This document shows positions 33,965 through 41,806 of a DNA stretch of 64,000 nucleotides, in pieces. Under the pieces are notes generated by a model. The model was not told the DNA's origin. It was given only the letters and a program-made list of their open reading frames with translations, and ran no database searches. Position 1 is the first letter of the stretch, and every line of letters starts with the position of its first letter. The stretch covers positions 3,868,001 through 3,932,000 of the forward strand of contig NZ_CP116899.1 of the NCBI RefSeq assembly GCF_030997045.1. Direction: 5' to 3'. The DNA is from Microbulbifer sp. TB1203. Its GTDB lineage: Bacteria; Pseudomonadota; Gammaproteobacteria; Pseudomonadales; Cellvibrionaceae. The position numbers and the translations under genes are program-made.

Positions 33965-34231
33965 TCATAAGCACCATGGTGCCAACTGGGAGCTTCTCCT
34001 GGAAGAAACCGCTCCGCACCTCTCCGAACTCGTCGAAAGAAGTTGCAGTGTTACCAATGCGTCGTAGTCCTCAGTGATGGTAAGTGCGTTAAAGATATAC
34101 CGGGCCCTGTGTGGCACAGCACGCTGAAGATAGCCCGGCATTTGTGATTGCGCGGCTGTGTTTCTCAGCAGCCAACACGCGCTAATGGGGTCGTCGATTC
34201 GCCACTTGAACCAGGCGAGCGCCGAACGCAT
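33965..34231 (-). CDS. Hypothetical protein coupled to an XRE gene
   Basis: 88 residues whose ATG overlaps the stop of the upstream XRE gene (TAATG), suggesting translational coupling. Contains hydrophobic/aromatic N-terminus ALAWFKWRIDDPISACWLLR and a Ser/Arg-rich end. No family recognised. The coupling is the only support; it may be a fragment of a longer gene. Confidence 0.4.
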   Translation of the reverse strand: MRSALAWFKWRIDDPISACWLLRNTAAQSQMPGYLQRAVPHRARYIFNALTITEDYDALVTLQLLSTSSERCGAVSSRRSSQLAPWCL

Positions 34232-34470
34232 TACGCTTGGTGATCTTCATCCATAATCTCCACTGTTTTCCTTATGAGTTTATCTGCGGGGATCCCGAGA
34301 GATGTGGAGATAGAGAGGATGGAAGTCAAAGAGGGTTGTCTCAGGCCTCGTTCCAGCATGGATATGAAAGTTCTGTCCAGGTTAGATTTAAAGGCCAGTT
34401 GCTCTTGAGTGAGTCCCTGGTCTGATCTGATCGTCTTCAGTACATAACCGAATGCTTCTTCAGGCTTCAT
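34231..34470 (-). CDS. XRE-family transcriptional regulator
   Basis: 79 residues. Typical single helix-turn-helix: LKTIRSDQGLTQEQLAFKSNLDRTFISMLERGLRQPSLTSILSISTSLGI with recognition helix DRTFISMLERG. The C-terminal 16 residues are short and acidic. A good GGAGAGATACC ribosome site precedes the start. It probably controls itself and the coupled downstream ORF. Confidence 0.8.
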   Translation of the reverse strand: MKPEEAFGYVLKTIRSDQGLTQEQLAFKSNLDRTFISMLERGLRQPSLTSILSISTSLGIPADKLIRKTVEIMDEDHQA

Positions 34471-34790
34471 GGTATCTCTCCTTCGATGCCTGAGTCTGCG
34501 GAGACGGAAGACTATGGTCGACGGACTATAGTCTACAAACTTGGCAATGAAGCTGTTATACTCGGTTGACCAACCAATTAGCGGTCTGATGGACTGCTAC
34601 GTGAGTTATTCAGGTCTTTCAATGCGATCGGGGTGCAGCTGGGACGAGGGAAATCCGGGGCGATGTTCAAAGACATCTGAAGTTCCTTCAGGTCGGCTCA
34701 AATTTTACAACGAACATAAATCCGACTGTCGGAAAGGACCTAAATGCAATCACCAAGGCGGCGGGGATAAAAACTGAGCTTCTACTAAAG

Positions 34791-34967
34791 TTGAAAGTGG
34801 GGCGCTTGGATAAGGGTGTGTCGGAGGTAGTACAGGAATTTTCAGATAAGATTTATTCAATTCCGGAGAAGCACACCTCAGTCGCCTTAAAAATATTGGC
34901 TGAGAATTGGCCAAGAAAAGAGATAAGAATGCATATTCTGATCGAGGAGATTAGGCGCTATGGATAA
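34791..34967 (+). CDS. Possible small protein upstream of the DUF3077-like gene
   Basis: A frame open from about 34600 has protein-like content at its end (SEVVQEFSDKIYSIPEKHTS, ALKILAENWPRKEIRMHILI) and its stop overlaps the next start (ATGGATAA), an operon-like junction. No ATG exists in frame before the late codons, so the TTG at 34791 is a guess, or the 5' part is frameshifted. The rest of 34471-34790 contains no convincing gene. Confidence 0.35.
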   Translation: MKVGRLDKGVSEVVQEFSDKIYSIPEKHTSVALKILAENWPRKEIRMHILIEEIRRYG

Positions 34968-35256
34968 GTATAAGGGGACAGCCATCGGTTCAAGGGTTTT
35001 AGATGATCGGAAAGATCATACCCGATCTGTGTTTCAGCTTCAGCCAGGGGTACCAGTCGATGTATTGCAGGAAGCCATCTGTCATCGACTGGAAATGCTG
35101 TCCGCTGTAGTAGGGGTAATGTCCAAGGCAGAGTTTACGTCTGCCGACGGCTGGCAGCTCCAGCGCTACGGCTGGGCTATGAGCGAAATGGTCGATGACT
35201 TAAAGGAATTATTCTATTCCGCGTGGGAAAAGAACCAGCCGAATCGACATGAGTAA
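34960..35256 (+). CDS. DUF3077/DUF6124-like small protein
   Basis: 98 residues. The core FQLQPGVPVDVLQEAICHRLEMLSAVVGVMS and the helix MSEMVDDLKELFYSA resemble the small DUF3077-type proteins of pseudomonads (Phe-x-Val-x-Pro-Gly-Val, then two helices), whose function is unknown. Start overlaps the preceding possible ORF. First clear gene of a plus-strand, AT-richer run that extends to 36.74 kb. Confidence 0.6.
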   Translation: MDKYKGTAIGSRVLDDRKDHTRSVFQLQPGVPVDVLQEAICHRLEMLSAVVGVMSKAEFTSADGWQLQRYGWAMSEMVDDLKELFYSAWEKNQPNRHE

Positions 35257-35363
35257 CGACTGTCTTTTGGGCCTGATTGCCTTTCGCCGAGCCGGACAAC
35301 CCTAAATGCCGTTTTGTGGTGTTCAATATTTAAACGACATTAATTTCGGAGCGAAACGCCGCT

Positions 35364-35645
35364 ATGCCTTCCTACATTTATTCGAAGTGGCACAATAGCC
35401 CAGCAGACAGTCCAGTTGAGTTTTACAGTGAACTCAACAATGACCGTTTTGAAACTAGAAAGGTAGAAGTTTTTAAAGATGGATCATTGGGGTTTTCGTC
35501 TGAAAAAGCATCATCTAAAACTACCAGGCTGGGAATTGTCGCTGTTCCACCACTGGCGGAAATAGCAAAGCAGCCTGAATTCGATATACATATCATCACG
35601 CCGCAACAGTTTGAAGAAAAATGGAAGGAGGCTCACGGTAAGTGA
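35364..35645 (+). CDS. DUF6881-like small protein (immunity-type)
   Basis: 93 residues. YIYSKWHNSPADSPVEFYSE, DDR-like NDRFETRKVEVFKDGSLGFSSE, and the end IAKQPEFDIHIITPQQFEEKW match the pattern of small DUF6881 proteins (start YIxVxWxHxxxxxPVxxYSEL, end EFxxxxIxxxxFExxW). These are often found near polymorphic toxins and are suspected immunity proteins. ATG start at 35364 follows GGAGCGAAACGCC. No toxin is adjacent, so it may be an orphan. Confidence 0.65.
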   Translation: MPSYIYSKWHNSPADSPVEFYSELNNDRFETRKVEVFKDGSLGFSSEKASSKTTRLGIVAVPPLAEIAKQPEFDIHIITPQQFEEKWKEAHGK

Positions 35646-35856
35646 GCATAAATTAAGTTAATGGTGAAGTGACTTATCCACAGACAGTTGATTATGCCCT
35701 CCTTTGGTACCAATGCCGAAACCAGTGGCAGGCTGATGAATACAATCTCCCGTTGAAAACTGCGACAACTTTGAGGTTGGCGTTGGCTCAAGGCTTGAGT
35801 AAGTTTTCGATTTGGTCGATATTTCCGGTTTCAGCTATGAAAGGGAGCCGGAGGAT

Positions 35857-36396
35857 ATGGATAAGGCGTTATCATTTCAGGAGCACCGAGATAAATATAG
35901 TGCGTTACGCTCAGTGGTTTACTCGGAAGTTCCAAAGGCGATAAATATGCCCGGGGTTAAATTGACGCCTATAAATATGATAGCCTTGGAGAAGTATAAG
36001 TTGTGGCCCAATAATTCAAGAACTCCTCCAAATGGTGGCTGGGACTGGGATTCATGGGTGGCGCATTACAGAGGAAAACATCCGAAAAGATTCGAGGCGG
36101 CCATATGGTTCGGCTCTATTCTATGCGGACTTCTTTTGGGGAAAATGTCTGCCAAAAACGTACATGTGAGACTGGAAGTTCTCGAAGGGTCAACCGACAC
36201 AGCGCACCCGCTGAAGGGTCGAGTGGCATATATAGCGCTATCTGCAGTCGAAATGTACGGGTACGCGTTGGGGGCGAAGGAAGCTCGAATTATTGATCCA
36301 GTTGATGGTGCTGTAAATAGTTATAAGAAGTTGGGTTATGAGCTATTCCAAGGTGCCAGTAAGAATGAACCGCGCTATTTAGCTAAAGTTTTATGA
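35857..36396 (+). CDS. GNAT-like acyltransferase candidate
   Basis: 179 residues from the ATG at 35857 (GGGAGCCGGAGGAT upstream); a TTG 45 bp earlier is the alternative. The C-terminal half is GNAT-like: RFEAAIWFGSILCGLLLGKM, RLEVLEGSTD, a helix YIALSAVEMYGYALGAKEARI and the ending IDPVDGAVNSYKKLGYELFQ, where DPVDGAVNSYKKLGY matches the last conserved GNAT helix. The acetyl-CoA loop is weak. Two very small charged ORFs follow within 11 bp each, forming an operon. It could acylate one of them or a toxin target; this is speculation. Confidence 0.6.
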   Translation: MDKALSFQEHRDKYSALRSVVYSEVPKAINMPGVKLTPINMIALEKYKLWPNNSRTPPNGGWDWDSWVAHYRGKHPKRFEAAIWFGSILCGLLLGKMSAKNVHVRLEVLEGSTDTAHPLKGRVAYIALSAVEMYGYALGAKEARIIDPVDGAVNSYKKLGYELFQGASKNEPRYLAKVL

Positions 36397-36406
36397 GGTT
36401 GTTTTT

Positions 36407-36559
36407 ATGAGCCAGAAAAATGAAATTGTAGAAAAAGATCCTCAGGTAAAAAAAATAAAAGAATATTCCAGAAGGGTCGCATTGCTCAAGCCTGTAGTTG
36501 GCGCATATGAGCCTGAAGGGAAAATAAATAAAAATCCCCAAGATTCAGGCGGAGAGTGA
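36407..36559 (+). CDS. 50-residue hypothetical protein
   Basis: Starts at ATG 36407, 10 bp after the GNAT-like gene, and reads MSQKNEIVEKDPQVKKIKEY ... PVVGAYEPEGKINKNPQDSG to a stop at 36557-36559. Charged, Lys/Glu-rich, no hydrophobic segment. Same strand and tight spacing to the flanking genes suggest a real gene; family unknown. Confidence 0.5.
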   Translation: MSQKNEIVEKDPQVKKIKEYSRRVALLKPVVGAYEPEGKINKNPQDSGGE

Positions 36560-36561
36560 TT

Positions 36562-36741
36562 ATGTGTGATGAGTCTGAGAAGGAGCCATCGCAAGTTGAA
36601 GCGCTAGAAAGGCTTAAGCAGAAGGCAAAAGAAATTAAGCAAAAAAATATCGTGCCTCCTGTAGATGAAGAAGAGCCAAGTGGAAGGATGTCTGGTGGTC
36701 CAGATAGCTTAGATTTATCTAACGACGAAGATGAAAAATAA
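36562..36741 (+). CDS. 59-residue acidic hypothetical protein
   Basis: Starts at ATG 36562, two bases after the previous stop, with GGCGGAGAG as ribosome site. Composition: a Lys/Gln-rich helix (QVEALERLKQKAKEIKQKN) then an acidic tail (VPPVDEEEPSG ... DLSNDEDE). No family recognised. Last gene of the small operon before the IS256 element. Confidence 0.5.
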   Translation: MCDESEKEPSQVEALERLKQKAKEIKQKNIVPPVDEEEPSGRMSGGPDSLDLSNDEDEK

Positions 36742-36803
36742 GTGTTCGATAAGCAGTTATACGATCTCTGGGCATTGAGTAAATCAACCCAATGAATAAT
36801 TAT

Positions 36804-36859
36804 GGGGTTAGGTAGGCCTTACAATTTACATAAGTCGTGTCAAATGTAAGGCCTGACCC
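36804..36859. repeat. Palindromic repeat flanking IS256, left copy
   Basis: GGGTTAGGTAGGCCTTACAA is followed after about 20 bp by TGTCAAATGTAAGGCCTGACCC, an imperfect inverted repeat around TTACATAAG. An almost identical copy lies at 38266-38318 on the other side of the element. Confidence 0.7.
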
Positions 36860-36863
36860 GAGG

Positions 36864-38152
36864 GTGTTCAAAACTCTGTGTCAGCCAAATAGTCTCACAG
36901 GCTGATGTATTTCTCCAGGCGGTCCGGGAAGTGGATCGTCAGCTGTGATAGCGTCAGGTTCCAGTTCTGAATCGGATGCGTCCATCGCTCGGAGGCTTTC
37001 AGTATACCGGCATAGAGCAGCTTGAGTAAGCTGTTCTCATTGGCAAAGCCGCCTTTGGTCTTAGTCAGCTTGCGGAACTGGCGGTGGACAGCCTCGACGG
37101 CGTTGGTGGTGTAAATCGCCGTACGCACGTAATCCGGGTATTTGAAGTAGGCCGACAGGGTCGGCCACTTGCTGCGCCAGGACTTGATCACCATTGGGTA
37201 CTTATCGCCCCACTTGGCCTCCAGCTCGTCCAGGGCGCTCTCGGCGGCAGTGAGCGTTGCCGCTTTGTAAATGCACTTGAGGTCGGCCATGAAGACCTTC
37301 TGATTTTTTGAGGCGACGTATTTCATCGAGTTGCGGATCTGATGGATGATGCAGTGCTGGATCTCGGTGTTGGGATAGATGCTCTCGATGGCTTCAGGGA
37401 AGCCCTTCAGGCCGTCTACACAGGCAATCAGGATGTCCTTGACCCCGCGGTTGTGGAGGTCGGTAAGTACGCTCAGCCAGTGATGGGCGCCCTCCTGGTC
37501 GGACAGATAGAGCCCCAGCAGCTCTTTCTTGCCTTCGATGTTCAGGCCAAGAATGGTGTAGATGGCCTTGCTGACATAGCGGCCATTTTCCCTGATTTTG
37601 TAATGGATGGCGTCCAGCCAGACGATGGGATAGACGGCCTCCAGATCGCGCTCACGCCATGCCTGAAGCTCGGGCAGCAGCTTGTCTGTGATTGCGTTGA
37701 TGGTGCCGTTGGAGAGTTCCATTCCGTAGATTTCGGCAATGTGTGTACGGATGTCCTGGTAGCTGTTACCCAGAGCAAATAGGGCGATAATCTTGCGCTC
37801 TAGTTCGTCGGTAAGCTGGGTCTGGTGCTTCTTGACGATCTGCGGCTCGAAGGTGCCAGCCCGATCCCGCGGCGCCTGCAGCTCGAAGCTGCCAGCGGGA
37901 CTTTTCATAGTTTTGGACGTGGTGCCATTCTTGCGGTTGGGCTTGTCCTCGCTGGCGAGGTGCTCCTCCAGCTCCGCCTTCATGGCAGCTTCGGTGAGTT
38001 GTTTGATCAGTGGGGTCAGGATGCCGTCTTTGCCGCTGAGGTCTTTGCCCTCACGCAGCGCCTTGACAGCGGCATCCATGTCGAATGTAGGTTTGGTCAT
38101 GAGTCATCTCTTTTTTGCGTATGGTAAAGAAATGACACAGAATTCTGAACAC
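36864..38152 (-). mobile_element. IS256-family insertion sequence
   Basis: Terminal inverted repeats GTGTTCAAAACTCTGTGTCA (36864-36883) and the complement of 38133-38152 (GTGTTCAGAATTCTGTGTCA) differ at two of 20 positions. They enclose one full-length transposase gene. Element length about 1.29 kb, normal for IS256. No clear 8-bp target duplication was recognised. Confidence 0.88.
36895..38100 (-). CDS. IS256-family transposase
   Basis: 401 residues, full length. DDE residues fit the family: Asp in YPIVWLDAIHYKIRENG, Asp in DILIACVDGLKGFPEAI followed by the C/H signature IQHCIIHQIRNSMKYV, and Glu in IYTTNAVEAVHRQFRKLTKTKG. The N-terminal region MTKPTFDMDAAVKALREGKD and the LNxxM-type conserved blocks are intact and no frameshift is visible, so the element may be active. 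It forms circular intermediates by copy-out paste-in transposition. Confidence 0.95.
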   Translation of the reverse strand: MTKPTFDMDAAVKALREGKDLSGKDGILTPLIKQLTEAAMKAELEEHLASEDKPNRKNGTTSKTMKSPAGSFELQAPRDRAGTFEPQIVKKHQTQLTDELERKIIALFALGNSYQDIRTHIAEIYGMELSNGTINAITDKLLPELQAWRERDLEAVYPIVWLDAIHYKIRENGRYVSKAIYTILGLNIEGKKELLGLYLSDQEGAHHWLSVLTDLHNRGVKDILIACVDGLKGFPEAIESIYPNTEIQHCIIHQIRNSMKYVASKNQKVFMADLKCIYKAATLTAAESALDELEAKWGDKYPMVIKSWRSKWPTLSAYFKYPDYVRTAIYTTNAVEAVHRQFRKLTKTKGGFANENSLLKLLYAGILKASERWTHPIQNWNLTLSQLTIHFPDRLEKYISL

Positions 38153-38158
38153 TACCCC

Positions 38159-38190
38159 TGACCCCGTCGGTGCCTTGACCCCGTCGGTGC
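38159..38190. repeat. Tandem 16-bp direct repeat beside IS256
   Basis: GACCCCGTCGGTGCCT occurs twice in tandem immediately outside the right IS256 end. Likely a replication-slippage product of the TGACCCCGTC end of the neighbouring palindromic repeat. Confidence 0.5.
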
Positions 38191-38265
38191 CTCAGCGCGA
38201 AAATTCAGGACTGAGCGCGATCGCAAATATGGAAACATTTACACTGAAGCCGATACAGGCCCTGA

Positions 38266-38318
38266 GGGTTAGGTCTTACAATTTACATAAGCCATGTCAA
38301 ATGTAAGGCCTGACCCCG
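38266..38318. repeat. Palindromic repeat flanking IS256, right copy
   Basis: Near-identical to 36804-36859 (GGGTTAGGTCTTACAATTTA, then ATGTCAAATGTAAGGCCTGA). Presence of the same element on both sides suggests that the IS inserted in or beside a repeat, or that the repeat recombined around it. Confidence 0.7.
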
Positions 38319-38470
38319 TCAGCGTCCGATTTCAATCCAATCCTGCATTTCCCTGCATCCTTTCGTTTTTATGAGCAAAGAAAATTGTAACTCATTGATT
38401 TTTAATGGGATATGATTTTTATTTATGTATAAGATTTAGCGCTGAGCTAATTCGCGCCGCTTCGCGGCGT

Positions 38471-38935
38471 CTAATTGAGCGACTTGCTAAGCCTTTTGAC
38501 TGAAAAAGAGAACCAGGCAGCTAAGCCAACAGCCAACATAAATAGCAAGGCTCCTGCTGATGTGGACTTACCCACAAACTCACTTCGCTCGTAAATCTTC
38601 TTACCGCTAACAGTTATTTCAATTACCTTGCCTGATGAAGGGGCATCTTTGAAATAAACAAAGGACGCTAATTCACCAATTAACAAGCTTTCCTGTTCAT
38701 CAAAGCACCCTGTACGATAAGCAAATTCTTTTATGACGTGGAATCTAGTCTCATTGCCTTTTACTTTAATAAATGGTCTGGCGTATTTCCCAGTTGGGCA
38801 TTCGGCATAAACGATAACCTCAGAAAAAATGGTCTCCGTAGATTTGCCTACGGGATCTCCGAACATCATTTTTACAGAGAGAGCGCCGAGGGCCAGTAGA
38901 CAGAAAACTCTAAAAATAGTAACTAATATATTCAT
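38471..38935 (-). CDS. Integron-type cassette ORF: two-helix membrane protein
   Basis: 154 residues from the ATG complement of 38933-38935. N-terminal helix ILVTIFRVFCLLALGALSVKM and C-terminal helix AGALLFMLAVGLAAWFSFSV flank a ~100-residue beta-rich extracytoplasmic domain with two cysteines (YAECPTGK and RTGCFDEQ). No family recognised. It begins 10 bp from an attC-like site (38945-39030), as cassette genes do. A GC hairpin (CGCCGC/GCGGCG) follows the stop, but no convincing attC is seen on its left, so this may be the decayed distal end of the array. Confidence 0.65.
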   Translation of the reverse strand: MNILVTIFRVFCLLALGALSVKMMFGDPVGKSTETIFSEVIVYAECPTGKYARPFIKVKGNETRFHVIKEFAYRTGCFDEQESLLIGELASFVYFKDAPSSGKVIEITVSGKKIYERSEFVGKSTSAGALLFMLAVGLAAWFSFSVKRLSKSLN

Positions 38936-38944
38936 TTGCGGAAG

Positions 38945-39030
38945 GCATAACGTTGCCAACTGCGGCAGCCGGAACGCTTTTTGCGCGAAGCGCATTGTGT
39001 AGACTGTCCGTCAGCTTGGCCTAGTTATGT
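38945..39030 (-). repeat. attC-like recombination site 1
   Basis: On the coding strand it starts with ACATAAC and ends with GTTATGC. Internal arms GCCAAGCTGACGG and CCGCAGTTGGC pair with two unpaired bases (G and A), the bulges expected of a folded attC bottom strand. The upstream cassette ORF ends inside the site. Confidence 0.75.
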
Positions 39031-39349
39031 TTTTCATGAATTTGTCGTTTAGTGCCGCTCTAAGGTTGTTTGCTACCCACGCAGGACATATGGCCATCTC
39101 CTCCAAGTAGGCTGCTAGTTGCACCTCATTTATTTCGTGAGGTTTTTCCTGGCAGCGGACAAATGATTCTATATCACCTTTTATAGGATCACGCTTCTTC
39201 CATGCGATACTTTTCAAGACAGTATTTAGGAGCCCAGCAGCATCTGCATGAGAAAGAGAAAATCTATCCATGAGAGCATTAACTACCGCTTTAGCATGAG
39301 TGCTTACGCGTATTCTTGCGGCTTCTATCTCTTCTTTAGAATATTGCAT
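39011..39349 (-). CDS. Integron-type cassette ORF: hypothetical protein
   Basis: 112 residues from the ATG complement of 39347-39349 (GAGTGAGGG upstream). Mostly helical: YSKEEIEAARIRVSTHAKAV, ALMDRFSLSHADAAGLLNTV, then a Pro/Cys containing tail. No family recognised; no signal peptide. Stop codon lies within attC-like site 1. It sits between attC sites 1 and 2, all on the same strand. Confidence 0.6.
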   Translation of the reverse strand: MQYSKEEIEAARIRVSTHAKAVVNALMDRFSLSHADAAGLLNTVLKSIAWKKRDPIKGDIESFVRCQEKPHEINEVQLAAYLEEMAICPAWVANNLRAALNDKFMKNITRPS

Positions 39350-39361
39350 GCCCTCACTCAA

Positions 39362-39370
39362 ACATAACGA
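39362..39370 (-). repeat. attC-like site 2, part cut off by IS1182
   Basis: ACATAACGA is the 3' core of an attC whose remainder is at 41134-41203, separated by the IS1182-family element. Joined together the two pieces form a complete site. Confidence 0.65.
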
Positions 39371-41133
39371 GGCTGTAGAAAAACTATTTCGGAGAATCAG
39401 CTCTTCCAGCCATATTTTGATTGATCATTGAACCCGATTAAAACACAGTCCTTTCACATAGTCATCCAATCTGCGCAGTCAATAGAGAGGCTTCGTCAAG
39501 AGCCTTCTGGCTCAGTGAATCGCTCCATAATTCATCAGCTTTTCAATGTTATGCACCAAACAGAACATCCGCCATTGCCCCTGGACCTTGTCCAGGCCGC
39601 GTAACGTGAATCGATTTAGGCCCTTGTTGGTGCCTGTATTGCCAAATACCGGCTCCACCACGGACATTCGGTGCCCGTAGATCAACTTTCCTTCCTGGCT
39701 GTCGATGCGTCGCTTCATCCAATCTGTCGCGGTGTGGCCATTGGTCACTGTAATCGATACCTGGCGACCGTGCCCCTCCCTTGTGTCGGCGGCACTTGGA
39801 TTGCGCATACACTGGTCTTTCAGTTGGCAGCTGCGACAGTCGGTCAGGTTACCTTCAAAGATCAGTTTTCTTTTACCTTTGACAGGTCGAGATTCACCAA
39901 CGAACCAAAGAGACTTTCCGGCCGGACAGATACAGATCTTGTTCTTGACATCGATTTGAAATTCGCTGGCCGGGATGATCTTCTTCTGGCCTTTGGCATT
40001 GTACTGATTTCGCTTGCCATACTTCTTTTTCTGCTTAGAGAAAGCTTTGTCTCTGGATCGGAACTTATTGTCAGGGATGTAGGCGTTGATGTTCTCTTTG
40101 CGGAGATAATCATTATTCTCCTCACTGGAGAACCCGGTATCTGCGGTTATGATTACCTGACTTTTGAGGATATCGTCATGGATTCCGGTATCACGATACC
40201 GCTTTCTGATACCGTCCAGAATCGACTTCAACGTATGCTGTTCCTGGCCGGAGCCAAAGGCCTGGGCTTCGACAATGATCTGGTGTTCCTTATCGACGGC
40301 GGCGATACCGTTGTAGCCCTGTATTGTGCCTTTGCTGGTGGTCATTTTGGCGGATTCGTTATCGGTGATGTTGCTCTTTACTTCTTTCTGGTTCTTTCCT
40401 TGCCCCTTCCTTGGGGTTGCCGTCTTTAGGAACTGATCAATCTTGTCGAAGTGCTTTTGGAGGGTTTCAGTGGCCTGGGCGAGCTGCTTCTTTCGGTCTC
40501 GCTCTTTGGGCTTTCGCCCGTCGAGCCGTTTGTGCTCTTCGATGCAATGCCGGATCTTCTTCTGGATTTTGTCTCGCTTCTGTTCCAGTTCTTTGAAAGT
40601 GCCGGAATGCTCTTTGGAGGCGTCTGAGGGCATCTTGCAGCCGTCAATGGCAAAGAGTTCATTGCCCAGTAGGCCCTGCTGGTCGCAGACAAGCAGTACC
40701 TGCTCGAAGACAGACTCAATGGCGTCGGGGTAGCCGCTGACAAAGCTCGCGATACTGGTGAAGTGGGGGACGGCGTCGCAGGAGAGGGCTTTGAAGATGA
40801 TGTTGTTTTCACATTGCCACTGGATCTCGCGGCTGGAGGTGATGCCTTTGGCGTAGGCAAACAGGATGATCTTGAGCAGAATCGCTGGATCGTAAGCGGC
40901 TCTGCCGCCCTGATCATTGCTGTATTTGTCGTAGAAGGGGGAGAGGTCGATATGCCCGTCGATCAAACGGTGGAGAGTGAACTCGAAAGTGGCAGGCTGG
41001 AGTTGGTCTTCGAAGTTAATGACGACCATGGCGTCCTGGCTGTAGCTGTATTTTCTGAAATTTGGCATATCCCCTCCCTTTGAGGGTCAAATTTTACCAA
41101 AAAACGCTGAGTTTTAAGAGTTTTTCTACAGCC
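39371..41133 (-). mobile_element. IS1182-family insertion sequence inside an attC site
   Basis: Perfect 15-bp terminal inverted repeats GGCTGTAGAAAAACT (39371) and AGTTTTTCTACAGCC (41119-41133) enclose a single intact transposase gene; length 1763 bp. Flanking bases are ACGA at the left and TGAA at the right, so no obvious target duplication. Confidence 0.88.
39512..41068 (-). CDS. IS1182-family transposase
   Basis: 518 residues, full length. IS1182 features: N-terminal FRKYSYSQDAMVVINFEDQL, the DUF772-type helix region FYDKYSNDQGGRAAYDPAILLKIILFAYAKGI, first Asp in LFAIDGCKMPSDASKEHSGT, second Asp in QVIITADTGFSSEENNDYL, and the C-terminal zinc-like cluster CICPAG ... CRSCQLKDQCMRNP before VVEPVFGNTGTNKGLNRFTLRG with the final Glu. 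No frameshift is seen; the element may be functional. Confidence 0.95.
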   Translation of the reverse strand: MPNFRKYSYSQDAMVVINFEDQLQPATFEFTLHRLIDGHIDLSPFYDKYSNDQGGRAAYDPAILLKIILFAYAKGITSSREIQWQCENNIIFKALSCDAVPHFTSIASFVSGYPDAIESVFEQVLLVCDQQGLLGNELFAIDGCKMPSDASKEHSGTFKELEQKRDKIQKKIRHCIEEHKRLDGRKPKERDRKKQLAQATETLQKHFDKIDQFLKTATPRKGQGKNQKEVKSNITDNESAKMTTSKGTIQGYNGIAAVDKEHQIIVEAQAFGSGQEQHTLKSILDGIRKRYRDTGIHDDILKSQVIITADTGFSSEENNDYLRKENINAYIPDNKFRSRDKAFSKQKKKYGKRNQYNAKGQKKIIPASEFQIDVKNKICICPAGKSLWFVGESRPVKGKRKLIFEGNLTDCRSCQLKDQCMRNPSAADTREGHGRQVSITVTNGHTATDWMKRRIDSQEGKLIYGHRMSVVEPVFGNTGTNKGLNRFTLRGLDKVQGQWRMFCLVHNIEKLMNYGAIH

Positions 41134-41203
41134 TGAACGCCTGTAGCTGCGGCAAATTGCGAGCGCAGCGAGTAATTTGTCCGACAGCCTACATTTGTTA
41201 GGC
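41134..41203 (-). repeat. attC-like site 2, main part
   Basis: Coding strand begins GCCTAAC; arms GTAGGCTGTCGG and CCGCAGCTAC pair with bulged bases, and the terminal loop is ACTCGCTGCGCTCGCA-like. The missing end (TCGTTATGT) is at 39362-39370 beyond the IS. The methyltransferase stop codon is within GCCTAAC. Confidence 0.75.
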
Positions 41204-41800
41204 ATTTTTTTGCGCGATTACATATAAGTGCAGATTTGGCCAATCGTCGTTTTCAAGGTGCCGACAAATGCAACCGCAGTCGCTCAATACATTCAAAAGA
41301 GCCGGAATGCCGAGCGCTGCATGATAAAGCTCTTGGCCAAGAAATGGGTTACTTCCATCCCCGGGCTCGTCAACTGCACCGCTAGTGAAGATAATAACCC
41401 CATCCTCTGTCAATGCGTCACATAGCTTACGGAGTACTATTTCTTGATATTCCAGCGGAACATGCCAAATGCTATACCACGCCGAAATGAAATCGTATTT
41501 TTCAGAAAAATCCCACTCACAAATATCAGCATGATGGAACACCACTTCTGGGTGTCTCTTCTTGGCATGCTTTAGCATCTCTATAGAAAAGTCGAGACCT
41601 TCAGCTTCAAAACCATGCTCAAGCATTAGATCAATAATGCGGCCACTACTTCCACAACCTATATCTATAGCTTTTCCCGTTTCTTTCGAAAGCTGCAATG
41701 CTCGCCTGTGTTGTTCTATACCATTTTCCCGGTTGAACTCCGAACCGTTCCAATGATCGGCGATTTTGTCGTAGTTGTTTGCTTGATCTATGGGATTCAT
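41198..41800 (-). CDS. Cassette ORF: class I SAM-dependent methyltransferase
   Basis: 200 residues. Motif I AIDIGCGSSGRIIDLMLEHG (about residues 43-62), acidic motif LDFSIEMLKHAKKRHPEV, motif II EKYDFISAWYSIWHVPLEYQ and post-motif DGVIIFTSGAVDEPGDGSNP show a Rossmann-type small-molecule methyltransferase. Substrate unknown; the YDKIADHW start is typical of the UbiE/Tam-like group. Stop codon is embedded in the attC core, a hallmark of gene cassettes. Confidence 0.8.
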   Translation of the reverse strand: MNPIDQANNYDKIADHWNGSEFNRENGIEQHRRALQLSKETGKAIDIGCGSSGRIIDLMLEHGFEAEGLDFSIEMLKHAKKRHPEVVFHHADICEWDFSEKYDFISAWYSIWHVPLEYQEIVLRKLCDALTEDGVIIFTSGAVDEPGDGSNPFLGQELYHAALGIPALLNVLSDCGCICRHLENDDWPNLHLYVIAQKNA

Positions 41801-41806
41801 CTTTAT

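Noticed and set aside
34541..34777. 78-residue Cys/Gly-rich ORF
   Set aside because: Composition is random-like, another frame over the same bases looks more protein-like, and there is no ribosome site.
35669..35944. 91-residue plus-strand ORF before the GNAT-like gene
   Set aside because: It overlaps the better supported gene at 35857 by 88 bp and lacks recognisable content; perhaps a remnant.
38420..38471. Eighth attC site after the last cassette
   Set aside because: Only a CGCCGC/GCGGCG hairpin is present; the GTTRRRY and RYYYAAC cores and paired arms are missing.
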